This document shows positions 53,537 to 62,012 of a stretch of 64,000 bases of DNA, piece after piece. The position numbers and the translations under genes are program-made. The stretch's first letter is position 1. The number at the start of each line of letters is the position of its first letter. The notes beneath the pieces are model-generated. The model was given only the letters and a program-made list of their open reading frames with translations. It searched no databases and was not told the DNA's origin. This DNA comes from Thalassolituus sp. UBA1087 (GTDB lineage Bacteria > Pseudomonadota > Gammaproteobacteria > Pseudomonadales > Oceanobacteraceae). Where the stretch lies: assembly GCA_002314145.1 (NCBI GenBank), contig DCCG01000029.1, positions 62,001-126,000 of the forward strand, written 5' to 3'.

Positions 53537-54028
53537 TCAGTCAGTGGTAAGCGCGATAAAACGCTGAAAAAGAGGCCGTATGGCCTCTTTTTTTTGCGCT
53601 GTTGCCGGGCCATTTCCAGCGCCAGAGAAAAACAGGGCATCCAGCTCAAGCAGGGGTTCCTGCGTACCGTTATCGGCTGAACTCAACGCCTGATACAGAC
53701 GACGGATGGCTTCCTGTTCAGCACTCAGCTCCGCCTGCAGCAGCTGCGAACGCAGTGGCTCGGAATCTTTGCTCAGGCGCTGGCGCACTGCACGCAGCGG
53801 CACCACCATCTGCTCACGCCAGTGGAGATAATCACTGAGACTGTCCTCGCCAGGCCAGTGCCGCCCCAGCGAATTCAGCCAGTGATCCGCCAGCAGCATG
53901 ACCACATCCACAGCGAAATCATTCTGCAGCTGCAACACACATTCCTTCACGCCCGGCCTGCCATACAGGTCGATTGCATGGTGCCATAGTGGGTTATCAC
54001 CGTTTTCTGTGGCAAACTGCGCGGCCAT
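53537..54028 (-). CDS. TIGR02444 family protein
   Basis: 163 residues from the ATG at 54028 (GGAG 8 bases upstream). All-helical; NPLWHHAIDLYGRPGVKECV and LQNDFAVDVVMLLADHWL near the start identify the TIGR02444 family, of unknown function, commonly beside yheS and algP in Pseudomonas relatives. Its stop directly abuts the algP stop, and the algP terminator lies in its last coding bases. Divergent from yheS. Confidence 0.88.
   Translation of the reverse strand: MAAQFATENGDNPLWHHAIDLYGRPGVKECVLQLQNDFAVDVVMLLADHWLNSLGRHWPGEDSLSDYLHWREQMVVPLRAVRQRLSKDSEPLRSQLLQAELSAEQEAIRRLYQALSSADNGTQEPLLELDALFFSGAGNGPATAQKKEAIRPLFQRFIALTTD
53567..53595 (+). terminator. algP terminator inside the convergent gene
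   Basis: AGAGGCC-GTAT-GGCCTCT plus eight T, located within the coding 3' end of the minus-strand gene, where it encodes part of its QKKEAIRPLF stretch. Confidence 0.88.
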
Positions 54029-54069
54029 GTTCATCTCCACTTTTCAGTCACTGAGCCAGTATTTAAGCA

Positions 54070-55965
54070 ATGATCGAATTTAATCAGGTTTCCATGCAGC
54101 GCGGAACGCAGATGCTGCTGAAAGACGCCAGCCTGCGCATTCATGATGGCCAGAAACTGGCGCTGATCGGCCCTAACGGCGCCGGCAAATCCAGTCTGTT
54201 TGCCCTGCTTAACGGCGAACTGGGCGTGGATGGCGGAGACCTGCATATGCCGCCTAAGTGGCGTATTGCCCATATGAAACAGGAAGTCGAAGCCAGCGAA
54301 CGCAGCGCCCTCGACTACGCCATGGATGGTGACACGCTTTACCGGGAGATTGAAGCCGGCATCGCCAACGCTGAAAGTGATAACGCTCTGGCTGACTGGC
54401 TGGATAAAATGGATCAGCATCAGGGCTATCAGGTGCCGGTGAAAGCCGAACAGTTACTGCACGGCCTGGGCTTCAGCAAAGAGCAACTGCAGTATCCGGT
54501 TAAAAGCTTTTCCGGTGGCTGGCGTATCCGTCTGAATCTGGCCCAGGCACTGATGATGCCATCCGACCTGATGCTGCTCGACGAACCCACCAACCACCTG
54601 GATTTAGAAGCCACCCTGTGGCTCGAGCAGTACCTGAAAAATTACCCGGGTACATTGCTGTTTATTTCCCACGACCGCGATTTTATTGATGGCGTGGCTG
54701 ATCATATCGTGCACCTTCACAACCAGACGCTGACCCAGTATCCGGGCAACTACAGCGCCTACGAACGTATCCGCGCAGAAAAGCTGGCGCAGCAGCAGAG
54801 CGTGTATGAGAAACAGCAGGAGCGCGTCGCTGAGATCGAGAAATTTGTTACCCGCTTTAAGGCCAAGGCCAGTAAGGCAAAACAGGCTCAGAGCCGTTTA
54901 AAAGAGCTGCAGCGTATGGAGCTGATTGCCCCGGCCCATGTGGACTCGCCCTTCCGTTTTGAGTTTCCGGCGTATGAAAAAATGTCCACGCCACTGCTGG
55001 CGGTAGACAATGCCGACCTGGGCTACGGCGATAAAACCATTCTGCCCGGAGTTAAACTCAGCATAGTACCGGGTCATCGCGTTGGTCTGCTCGGTCCTAA
55101 CGGCGCCGGTAAATCCACCCTGCTGAAAACCCTGTGCAATGAGATCAGTATGCTCAGCGGTGAACGCTCAGAAGGCGAACATCTGCGCATCGGCTATTAC
55201 GCCCAGCATCAGCTGGAATCGCTGGATGTAAAAGCCACCGGCGCGCTGATTCTGCAGCGCTTAAAACCAAAAGCCTCCGAACAGGAAATCCGTAACTTTT
55301 TAGGCGGCTTTGGCTTTCACGGTGACCGCGCGCTGGAAGTGATCGAACCCTTTTCCGGTGGTGAAAAAGCCCGTCTGGCGCTGGCCTGTGTTGCCTGGAT
55401 GAAACCCAACCTGCTGATCCTCGACGAACCGACCAACCATCTGGATATCGAAATGCGTGAGGCGTTAACCCTCGCCCTGCAGAATTTCCCCGGTGCGATT
55501 TTAGTGGTCAGCCACGACCGTCACCTGCTGAAAGCCACAGTGGATGAATACTGGCTGGTTGATAATGGCAAAGTGCAGGAATTTGAGGGTGACCTCGACG
55601 ATTACCATCAGTATCTGCAGAACCGTGACGAAATCAGCGCTGAAACTGATAACGCCTCAGCGGCACAGGCAAAAGCAGAAAAGCCTGCCGTCGACCGCAA
55701 AGAGCAGAAACGCCTGGAAGCCGAACGCCGTCAGCGCCTGGCCCCGCTGCGCAAAAAGCAACAGGCCGCAGAAAAGCTCATGGAAAAGCTGCAGGCGCAG
55801 CTTTCTGACATCGAAGAAAAACTGGCCGACAGTGGCATCTATGACGCAGAACGTAAAGACGAGCTGAATACCCTGCTGCAACAACAGGGTAAAGTAAAAA
55901 GCGAACTGGACGACGCTGAAGCCGAATGGATGGAATTAACCGAACAGCTTGAGGAAGCGGAATAA
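54070..55965 (+). CDS. yheS: ABC-F ATPase YheS
   Basis: 631 residues (E. coli YheS 637). Two ABC domains: Walker A GPNGAGKSSLFALL (about 34-47), signature FSGGWRIRLNLAQAL, Walker B LMLLDEPTNHLDLEA; second copy GPNGAGKSTLLKTL, FSGGEKARLALACV, LLILDEPTNHLDIEM. An interdomain P-site linker of coiled coil and a C-terminal coiled-coil tail (about 535-631) are present. ABC-F proteins act on the ribosome E site. Its last base overlaps the next ATG. Confidence 0.95.
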   Translation: MIEFNQVSMQRGTQMLLKDASLRIHDGQKLALIGPNGAGKSSLFALLNGELGVDGGDLHMPPKWRIAHMKQEVEASERSALDYAMDGDTLYREIEAGIANAESDNALADWLDKMDQHQGYQVPVKAEQLLHGLGFSKEQLQYPVKSFSGGWRIRLNLAQALMMPSDLMLLDEPTNHLDLEATLWLEQYLKNYPGTLLFISHDRDFIDGVADHIVHLHNQTLTQYPGNYSAYERIRAEKLAQQQSVYEKQQERVAEIEKFVTRFKAKASKAKQAQSRLKELQRMELIAPAHVDSPFRFEFPAYEKMSTPLLAVDNADLGYGDKTILPGVKLSIVPGHRVGLLGPNGAGKSTLLKTLCNEISMLSGERSEGEHLRIGYYAQHQLESLDVKATGALILQRLKPKASEQEIRNFLGGFGFHGDRALEVIEPFSGGEKARLALACVAWMKPNLLILDEPTNHLDIEMREALTLALQNFPGAILVVSHDRHLLKATVDEYWLVDNGKVQEFEGDLDDYHQYLQNRDEISAETDNASAAQAKAEKPAVDRKEQKRLEAERRQRLAPLRKKQQAAEKLMEKLQAQLSDIEEKLADSGIYDAERKDELNTLLQQQGKVKSELDDAEAEWMELTEQLEEAE

Positions 55966-56510
55966 TGATCTCGCGCCGTACCCTTGTGAAAGCGTCTGTC
56001 GCCGGTGCTGCAGCCATGGCGATTGGCGGCGTCGCCGTACGCGGTATTTCCGCAAGCCGCAGCTATGATTTAGCCGCGCTGGTAAAAGAGATTGGCAATA
56101 TGCCATTAGCGGAACTGCGCAATAAGGGCGGAGACTGGTCTGTAGGGCAGGTATTTGCTCATATGGCACAAAGCATCGATTACTCGATGACGGGTTACCC
56201 ACAGATGAAATCCGCCGCCTTCCGTGCCACCGCCGGCAGTGTTGCCTTTCATATTTTTGGCGCCGCCGGTCAGATGTGCCACCCGCTGAATGAAGCCATT
56301 CCCGGTGCACCGGAATTATCCGCTGAGCTGACCACCGAACAGGGCTTTGCCTTACTGCAGCAAAGCAGTGAGCGCTTCCTCGCCTTCCGCCAGCAGCCAC
56401 GGGCACATTTTGCTTTTGGTGATCTGTCGCTGGCACAGTACGAAGCGGCGCATTGTCTGCACATCCTTAATCACCTGGATGCCTTTACCAGCACCATGAC
56501 CACCGTCTGA
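55965..56510 (+). CDS. Tat-exported DUF1569 protein
   Basis: 181 residues. The N-terminus MISRRTLVKASVAGAAAMA carries a twin-arginine signal (SRRTLVK), so it is likely exported folded, perhaps with a bound metal. The body fits DUF1569, a DinB-like four-helix fold: NKGGDWSVGQVFAHMAQSID, GYPQMKS and HCLHILNHLDAF with conserved His residues. The start overlaps the yheS stop by one base (TAATG type). Confidence 0.82.
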   Translation: MISRRTLVKASVAGAAAMAIGGVAVRGISASRSYDLAALVKEIGNMPLAELRNKGGDWSVGQVFAHMAQSIDYSMTGYPQMKSAAFRATAGSVAFHIFGAAGQMCHPLNEAIPGAPELSAELTTEQGFALLQQSSERFLAFRQQPRAHFAFGDLSLAQYEAAHCLHILNHLDAFTSTMTTV

Positions 56511-56526
56511 AACAGCACAGCCGATC

Positions 56527-57531
56527 TCATTGAGCAGCCCTGCCCACCGCCCGGGCCAGCGCCATCACAGAGACACCAATTACGTCCTCAACCGACGAGC
56601 CACGCGACAGGTCACTGATGCTGGCGCGGAAGCCCTGTAAGAAGGGCCCGTAAGCATCGGCACCGGCAAAACGCTGCGCAGCCTTATAGGCGATGTTGCC
56701 GGCATTCAGATCAGGGAAGATCAGAATATTAGCTTTGCCTGCGACCTCGCTGGCACGTTTTACTTTGGCGGCTGCAACGTCTGCTGAAATGGCTGCATCC
56801 AGCTGAAATTCACCATCGATTTTCATCGCCGGATACTTTTCCGCTGCCAGAGTCTGCGCCTGCGCTACCGCTTCCTGCACCTTATTCACCGCCTCATGCT
56901 CTGCGCTGCCATCGGTCGAGAAAGATAAAAAAGCCATGCGCGCTTGCCAGCCGAGTAATTCGTTTGCCGTCTGCGCACTGTTGATGCCAATCTGCGCCAG
57001 TTCAGTACTGTCCGGCGATGGGTTTACACCACAGTCAGCGAACACCATTAATTCACCTTCACTGCCGGCAAACCCCGGTATGCGCATCAGAAAAATACTG
57101 GAAGGCAGGCTGATCCCCTCCTGCAGACCGATATACGTCAGGCCGGACATAATCACGTCCGAGGTTGCACAGGTTAAACCACCGACCATAGCCTCTGCAC
57201 CACCGGCGGCAATCATAATACTGGCGGCATCCAGCGGATTTTTAAAATGCCGGTGCAGACGCTTTTCGCTGACATCGAAACCCGCGTTAAGGTAGCGGCC
57301 GACCCACGCTTCATTCAGAGCTTCGTCATCCGTACACAGACATTCTGTACCAGGCGGATATTGACTGCTGTTTAAACTGTCTGCATCGGCAAATAACACG
57401 ATCGGTTTCGCCAGGGATTCTTTCAACAGGTATTCCACCACCGCCGGCAGGCGTTTATCCGTACCTTCCGGGAAAATAATGCGCAGATTTTTACCGCGGA
57501 TTTTATCTTTTAACGTTTCAATAACAGACAT
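56527..57531 (-). CDS. pta: Phosphate acetyltransferase, single-domain
   Basis: 334 residues from the ATG at 57531 (AAGGAG 9 bases upstream). Complete PTA domain: IIFPEGTDKRLPAVVEYLL, GGLTCATSDVIMSGL, ADCGVNPSPDS and NILIFPDLNAGNIAYK. It interconverts acetyl-CoA and acetyl phosphate. E. coli Pta is over twice as long; this one lacks the N-terminal regulatory half, like the archaeal/Gram-positive type. No ackA gene adjoins. Its start lies within the 3' end of acpS, so the two are coupled. Confidence 0.9.
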   Translation of the reverse strand: MSVIETLKDKIRGKNLRIIFPEGTDKRLPAVVEYLLKESLAKPIVLFADADSLNSSQYPPGTECLCTDDEALNEAWVGRYLNAGFDVSEKRLHRHFKNPLDAASIMIAAGGAEAMVGGLTCATSDVIMSGLTYIGLQEGISLPSSIFLMRIPGFAGSEGELMVFADCGVNPSPDSTELAQIGINSAQTANELLGWQARMAFLSFSTDGSAEHEAVNKVQEAVAQAQTLAAEKYPAMKIDGEFQLDAAISADVAAAKVKRASEVAGKANILIFPDLNAGNIAYKAAQRFAGADAYGPFLQGFRASISDLSRGSSVEDVIGVSVMALARAVGRAAQ

Positions 57532-57910
57532 GGTTTGCATCTCCTTCTGCTACAGCAAATGCCTGCACATATTCATGCCTGCAGCAGAGTGACAAATAAG
57601 TAATAACAAGATTGCGCCTGTGCGCGGCCTCAGCTGCTTTGCGGTAAAGGTATACCTGAGGCTCAGGACTATCGGCGGCGAGAATTTCAATACAGTTCCA
57701 GTGCTTAAGATCATCCCCATGCATATGGAGGGTTTTAAACACAGCTTCTTTGGCGGCAAAAAGACAGGAAAAATAAAGCACCGGAGAGGATCTGGCAGCG
57801 GCTTCAGCAATCTCCCGGGCAGTAAAGGTAAAACGTATAAAAGCCGGCGACGTCAGTGCCCGCTCAATACGCTCCGTTGCAAGAATGTCTGTACCTACCG
57901 CTGCAATCAA
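57518..57910 (-). CDS. Holo-ACP synthase-like phosphopantetheinyl transferase
   Basis: 130 residues (E. coli AcpS 126). D8 in VGTDI, E13-R14 and the FAAKEAVFK motif (E55, K59) give the magnesium and CoA-binding residues of the AcpS type. It moves phosphopantetheine from CoA to a Ser of an acyl carrier protein. It is not in the usual pdxJ neighbourhood of acpS, and an ACP gene lies 1.9 kb upstream on the same strand, so it may be dedicated to that ACP. It overlaps pta by 14 bases. Confidence 0.85.
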   Translation of the reverse strand: MIAAVGTDILATERIERALTSPAFIRFTFTAREIAEAAARSSPVLYFSCLFAAKEAVFKTLHMHGDDLKHWNCIEILAADSPEPQVYLYRKAAEAAHRRNLVITYLSLCCRHEYVQAFAVAEGDANHVCY

Positions 57911-57930
57911 AGACGGCTCTCCACAGCTTA

Positions 57931-57962
57931 AAAATACAGCGGCCGGTATAACTACCGGCCGC
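57931..57962 (-). terminator. Hairpin between the CocE-type gene and acpS-like gene
   Basis: GCGGCCGGTA/TACCGGCCGC, a perfect 10-bp stem with a 4-base loop, followed on the minus strand by TGTATTTTT. It may stop some transcripts before the acpS-pta pair. Confidence 0.75.
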
Positions 57963-57969
57963 TTATTTA

Positions 57970-59703
57970 TCAGCGATACTCGTAGTCACCCGCTTTATAT
58001 TTTGGCGGGATAAAAGGAATCTGCAGATAAGACTCATATTTTCCACCGGTGTGAATAATATGATTACCTTTGTTATCAGTTTCCCATGAGAAAGGTTCAA
58101 ACCAGCCTTCACGGATATAACGGCCGGCGACACGTAAACGCAGTTGCTGCCCTTTATGCCAGATACGGCTGTGTGGATAGAATTCGATATCCACCGGAAC
58201 GATTTCGCCTTTACTCAGTTTCTCTTCCTTACGGTGACTCATAACCGGCTGGAAGTCCGTGGACAGTTCTTCGTCCAGCGCACGATGCGACACACGCATT
58301 TTGCCCCAGGCACCCGGATGTGGTTCATCCAGTACACTGGTCGGTAACCAGTTACCTTCTTCATCCAGCTTCAGTACGGTGAGGAACAGGTCCATATCAT
58401 CGTGGGCTTCAGCTTCTACCCACATACGCAGTTTCATATAACCGGTAATTTCTGTTGTTTCGGTAAATGTGATATCGAACACTGCTTCACCGCTATTACC
58501 ATCGTAACTGACGCTGGTTTCTGTTGCCGAAGGTTGATAAGACAGACTGTTAGCAGCAGCATCCAGATACAGCTTACGGTATTCAGTACGCGCCAGCGGA
58601 AATTCTTTCTCCGGCCGGTTTACCTGATAGTCGTAATCGTAGGCATCCATAATTTCCAGACGCACACGTGGTGTCATTTCCCAGCCGTTATGAATGCCCT
58701 TCAGATACCGGTCAAAGAAGCGTTTAAGATCTTCCAGGTTCCACCAGGAGTAAGTATCCGGCCATTCAAATTCGCGGTGTACCCGCAGCCATTTTTTCTG
58801 CGAACGGATTTTACGGAAACCATTCAATGAGCCGCGCAGATGGAGATGACTCCAGCCACCGGTGATATAGGCAGGAATTTTAATTTTACTGAAATCCGGA
58901 ATTTTTGATTCCCAGTAAGCATTCATTAACGGGTACTGGTGAATCATTTCGACGTAATCTTCAATCATGCCCGGACCACGGGCATCGCTCATGACGAAAT
59001 TATTAAAGCCCGGTGCGGGAATACCGCCTTCACAAATAAATTCACGGTACAGGTCGGATGTTCCTTCCCAGGGAGCAATACAGGTCAGATGCGGCGGTTG
59101 CTCCGCAGCAATCCACCACTGACACATGGCCAGACCTGAATTACCGAATACAGATACTTTACCGCTGCACCAGATCTGTTCTGCTGCCCACTCCACCATA
59201 TCGGCGCCATCACGACCGTCCTGCTCACCCCAGATAACCAGATTACCTTCGGAGTTACCGGCACCACGGCTGTCGGCGTTAATCACCACATAACCTTCTT
59301 TAGCCCAGTACATAGGGTCCGGACCTTCGAATTTAGTCGCTTTGGACACGGTACCATTCGGTACACCAAAAATACGCCAGTTTTTCGGGCTGTCGCCGGG
59401 ACGCTTGCCGTAAAAGCACCAGGAAATCAGTGCCGGCATTGGTTCCTTTTCACCAGCGGGACGGTAGACATCAACATATAATGTAGTGCCGTCACGCATT
59501 TTTACCGGTACATCCTGATCTATCTGGACACCGTTGTCGATATACGTCCGTGGATTCAGCGGCGGGTAATAACCAAGGCCATCCAGTGTCAGTTTCATCG
59601 GGTCAACAGGTTCTGGTGACGGACGATAAATAACCTCCGCTTCACCGGTAGAAAACTGTTCCTTTATACTTACTTTTCCATCTTTCAGTTTTTTCTCAGA
59701 CAT
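57970..59703 (-). CDS. CocE/NonD family hydrolase
   Basis: 577 residues. N-terminal X-Pro dipeptidyl-peptidase S15-type alpha/beta hydrolase (about 65-360) with the substrate start MRDGTTLYVDVYRP, ADSRGAGNSEG and nucleophile Ser189 in VFGNSGLAM; C-terminal jelly-roll domain (about 380-575) with the ending typical of CocE esterases. No signal peptide. Members hydrolyse esters or amides or transfer acyl groups. The preceding gene encodes an acyl carrier protein (103 bases upstream), which suggests an ACP-linked acyl substrate; this is an inference. Codons look more AT-rich than the neighbours. Confidence 0.85.
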   Translation of the reverse strand: MSEKKLKDGKVSIKEQFSTGEAEVIYRPSPEPVDPMKLTLDGLGYYPPLNPRTYIDNGVQIDQDVPVKMRDGTTLYVDVYRPAGEKEPMPALISWCFYGKRPGDSPKNWRIFGVPNGTVSKATKFEGPDPMYWAKEGYVVINADSRGAGNSEGNLVIWGEQDGRDGADMVEWAAEQIWCSGKVSVFGNSGLAMCQWWIAAEQPPHLTCIAPWEGTSDLYREFICEGGIPAPGFNNFVMSDARGPGMIEDYVEMIHQYPLMNAYWESKIPDFSKIKIPAYITGGWSHLHLRGSLNGFRKIRSQKKWLRVHREFEWPDTYSWWNLEDLKRFFDRYLKGIHNGWEMTPRVRLEIMDAYDYDYQVNRPEKEFPLARTEYRKLYLDAAANSLSYQPSATETSVSYDGNSGEAVFDITFTETTEITGYMKLRMWVEAEAHDDMDLFLTVLKLDEEGNWLPTSVLDEPHPGAWGKMRVSHRALDEELSTDFQPVMSHRKEEKLSKGEIVPVDIEFYPHSRIWHKGQQLRLRVAGRYIREGWFEPFSWETDNKGNHIIHTGGKYESYLQIPFIPPKYKAGDYEYR

Positions 59704-59805
59704 GTATTTACTCCACCGTCATACAGCACAACGCTGTATGACAATTGCCATAAAAGGAGAAAGGCACAGACCTGCGCCTGCATTTAAAATCGGGACTCTG
59801 ACGAA

Positions 59806-60054
59806 TCAGGAACCGAACATACCGGCAACAAATGCCACGCAGTCGCCTAATGTTTCCTTACGACGGAACTCCATAAATGGAACGCTCATATCAAATTCAT
59901 CTTCCAGATCACCAAGAATCCGGACGAAATCAACTGATTTGGCACCCAGGTCCTTAATAAGCCTGGTATCATCAGTCAGTGTTTCTTCAGCGACATTCAT
60001 ATTTTTTGCGACGGAAGAAAACAGCACCTGCCGGATTTCATCTTTAATACTCAT
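59806..60054 (-). CDS. Acyl carrier protein, specialised
   Basis: 82 residues from the ATG at 60054 (GAGGTG 6 bases upstream). Helical ACP fold with the phosphopantetheine site at Ser40 in DLGAKSVDFVRI. Housekeeping ACPs have DSL here; KSV is unusual and occurs in ACPs of secondary or specialised pathways. Acidic helix II (LGDLEDEFDMSV) for partner binding is present. No fab genes are adjacent, so it is not the AcpP of fatty acid synthesis. It leads the ACP-CocE-AcpS-Pta group. Confidence 0.85.
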   Translation of the reverse strand: MSIKDEIRQVLFSSVAKNMNVAEETLTDDTRLIKDLGAKSVDFVRILGDLEDEFDMSVPFMEFRRKETLGDCVAFVAGMFGS

Positions 60055-60454
60055 AAGCACCTCAAATAAAAAAACTTTAGGCCTGAACTCAGGGAATTAA
60101 ATTGACACAGGTTGTACTTTTGAAGCAGTTTTTGAGCTCCTTTTGACATACTCTGTTCCACAACCAAAAGCGTTGTTATTAAACAGATAACTGTCCCGGA
60201 AAAGTTCTTAATCGAAATCTATTGGCATCAAAACCCGATTAATGAGGACTGTTTTTAAATTATTTGTTTATCACTAATTTAAAATATGAGACGGAAAGGA
60301 CGACAATACGAATGACTCAGCACAATGGCCGGACCATCACCTGCGCGGACTGAGCTTTATACAATCAAGGTAACAGTCTGTTCCGGGAGCTTTTCATTTC
60401 CGTCGCTGTCCGGATCATACCGGCAATTTACCCTTCACCTGACGAATTACCCTT
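60055..60454. other. AT-rich promoter region between the ACP gene and dsbG
   Basis: About 400 bases, clearly richer in A+T than the surroundings, dividing two divergent genes. It contains several TTGACA-like hexamers (for example near 60098 and 60147, plus strand) but no well-spaced -10. The composition fits a regulated or acquired promoter. No gene or RNA is recognised. Confidence 0.5.
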
Positions 60455-61276
60455 ATGGATATTAAAAATACAGACCAACAGCTGCGCCGCTGTATCCGCA
60501 GTATTTCTCTGTCAGCATTGACACTGACCGCCCTGAACACTAATGCGGCCGATACTGATAGCGATAAGCTGCCGGCTCCGGTTCAGGCACTGCAGGCCCA
60601 GGGCCTGCAAATTATCGATTCTTTTTCTGCCCCCGGCGGTCTGAGCGGTTATGCCGCCAGCGCCAACGGCAGACCCCTGGTGCTGTACGTCACCGCCGAT
60701 GGTGAACATGCGGTCATCGGTACCCTGATTGATAAAGACGGTAATAACCTCAGCGCTGAACCGGTAGAAAACCTGATTATGGCGCCGCAGAATAAAAAAG
60801 CCTGGTCGCTGCTGGAAAAAGAAAGTGCCTGGGTTGCGGACGGCAGTGATGATGCCGACCAGATTATTTATATGTTCGACGATCCTGAGTGCCCGTACTG
60901 CCATCGCTTCTGGCAGGCAACCCGGCCCTGGGTTGAATCCGGTCAGGTACAGATCCGCCACATTCTGGTCGGAGTGATCTCCGCTAAGAGCCCGGCTGAA
61001 TCGGCCGCTATTCTGGCTGCGGATAATCCGTCCAAAGCGCTGGCTGAGCATATGGCCAGCACAGGCAGCGGTCAGGAAACACCACTGGATACCGCCAGCG
61101 GCACGGATAGCGCCAGACAGCAGGTCAGCAAAAATGAAAACCTGATGCGCGCACTGAATGTCAGTGGTACACCATCCATTTACTATCCTCAGCCCGACGG
61201 CAGCATTGGTTATATCGGCGGGATGCCACAACCACAGCAACTGGCGGAAGTAATGGGCGAGGAAGCGGCAGATTAA
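60455..61276 (+). CDS. dsbG: Thiol:disulfide interchange protein DsbG
   Basis: 273 residues with a signal peptide (cleavage about after NTNAA, residue 32). N-terminal dimerisation domain (about 40-115), then thioredoxin fold with C146-P-Y-C149 in DDPECPYCHRFW and the cis-Pro in VSGTPSIYY. DsbG keeps periplasmic single cysteines reduced. The CPYC site and FW neighbourhood distinguish it from DsbC (CGYC). Convergent with the unknown gene at 61283. Confidence 0.92.
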   Translation: MDIKNTDQQLRRCIRSISLSALTLTALNTNAADTDSDKLPAPVQALQAQGLQIIDSFSAPGGLSGYAASANGRPLVLYVTADGEHAVIGTLIDKDGNNLSAEPVENLIMAPQNKKAWSLLEKESAWVADGSDDADQIIYMFDDPECPYCHRFWQATRPWVESGQVQIRHILVGVISAKSPAESAAILAADNPSKALAEHMASTGSGQETPLDTASGTDSARQQVSKNENLMRALNVSGTPSIYYPQPDGSIGYIGGMPQPQQLAEVMGEEAAD

Positions 61277-61282
61277 GTGCGC

Positions 61283-61837
61283 TTATTCGCCGACCACAGT
61301 CACCGCTTCCACCAGCACCAGCTCACAGGCCCCATTGCCGGTATCATTGCGGGTCAGTGAGCTGACCCAGTGCCAGCCATCGGCCGCATCGGCACGGATC
61401 AGCTTGCCCTGCAGAGTGATCATCTGCCCTTCTTCAACGTCATCAAGCTGGTCAGCAACCCACTGATCAGCCGGCACCATATGCATATTGGCACTGTGCG
61501 TTTCCACTGTGCGCAGCGGCAACGGCAGAGTTTCAGCACGCCAGCGATACCAGCGTCCGGACTGGTGGATATCAAAATAGGCAATAATTTCCGGGTCCGC
61601 CATCGGTCCCCAGCCTAGGGCAAAATCCATGGGGGAAAGCTCGGCTTCACGGCCAAAGGAATAATTTTTCCGGCTGAGCACACGGGCGGTTATGGCAAAG
61701 TTATCCTGCAACGGCAAAATACGGTAATCACCAATGGTCAGGCGGCCGCCATGATTTTGCAGATCGTCCACGGACGGCGATGAAAACTGCCACCAGGCGA
61801 ACATAACAATAATCACAAGTATGATTATTTTTTTCAC
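61283..61837 (-). CDS. Membrane-anchored protein of unknown family
   Basis: 184 residues. N-terminal anchor (about 3-18: IIILVIIVMFAWWQF) then a soluble, probably extracytoplasmic domain with SRKNYSFGREAELSPMDFAL and WGPMADPEIIAYFDIHQSGR, ending in an EGQMITLQGKLIRAD beta segment. It resembles conserved hypothetical proteins of Oceanospirillales and Alteromonadales that I cannot name. It converges on dsbG by 6 bases and lies before the copA gene on the same strand. Confidence 0.75.
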   Translation of the reverse strand: MKKIIILVIIVMFAWWQFSSPSVDDLQNHGGRLTIGDYRILPLQDNFAITARVLSRKNYSFGREAELSPMDFALGWGPMADPEIIAYFDIHQSGRWYRWRAETLPLPLRTVETHSANMHMVPADQWVADQLDDVEEGQMITLQGKLIRADAADGWHWVSSLTRNDTGNGACELVLVEAVTVVGE

Positions 61838-62012
61838 ATTGTTTCCTCTGCTGTCCGTAGTTCAATGACGTGACACAGACCCTCTGTGCTGCCATACCGG
61901 CGTTATGGATGCCGGGGTCAGCCTCTCTGACAGAGCGGGAGAAATATTATCTCCCGCCTGTCTGCTTCCGGCTTCCCGTCGCCCCGCTGAGTATAAGGCA
62001 GCGACTGCCGGT

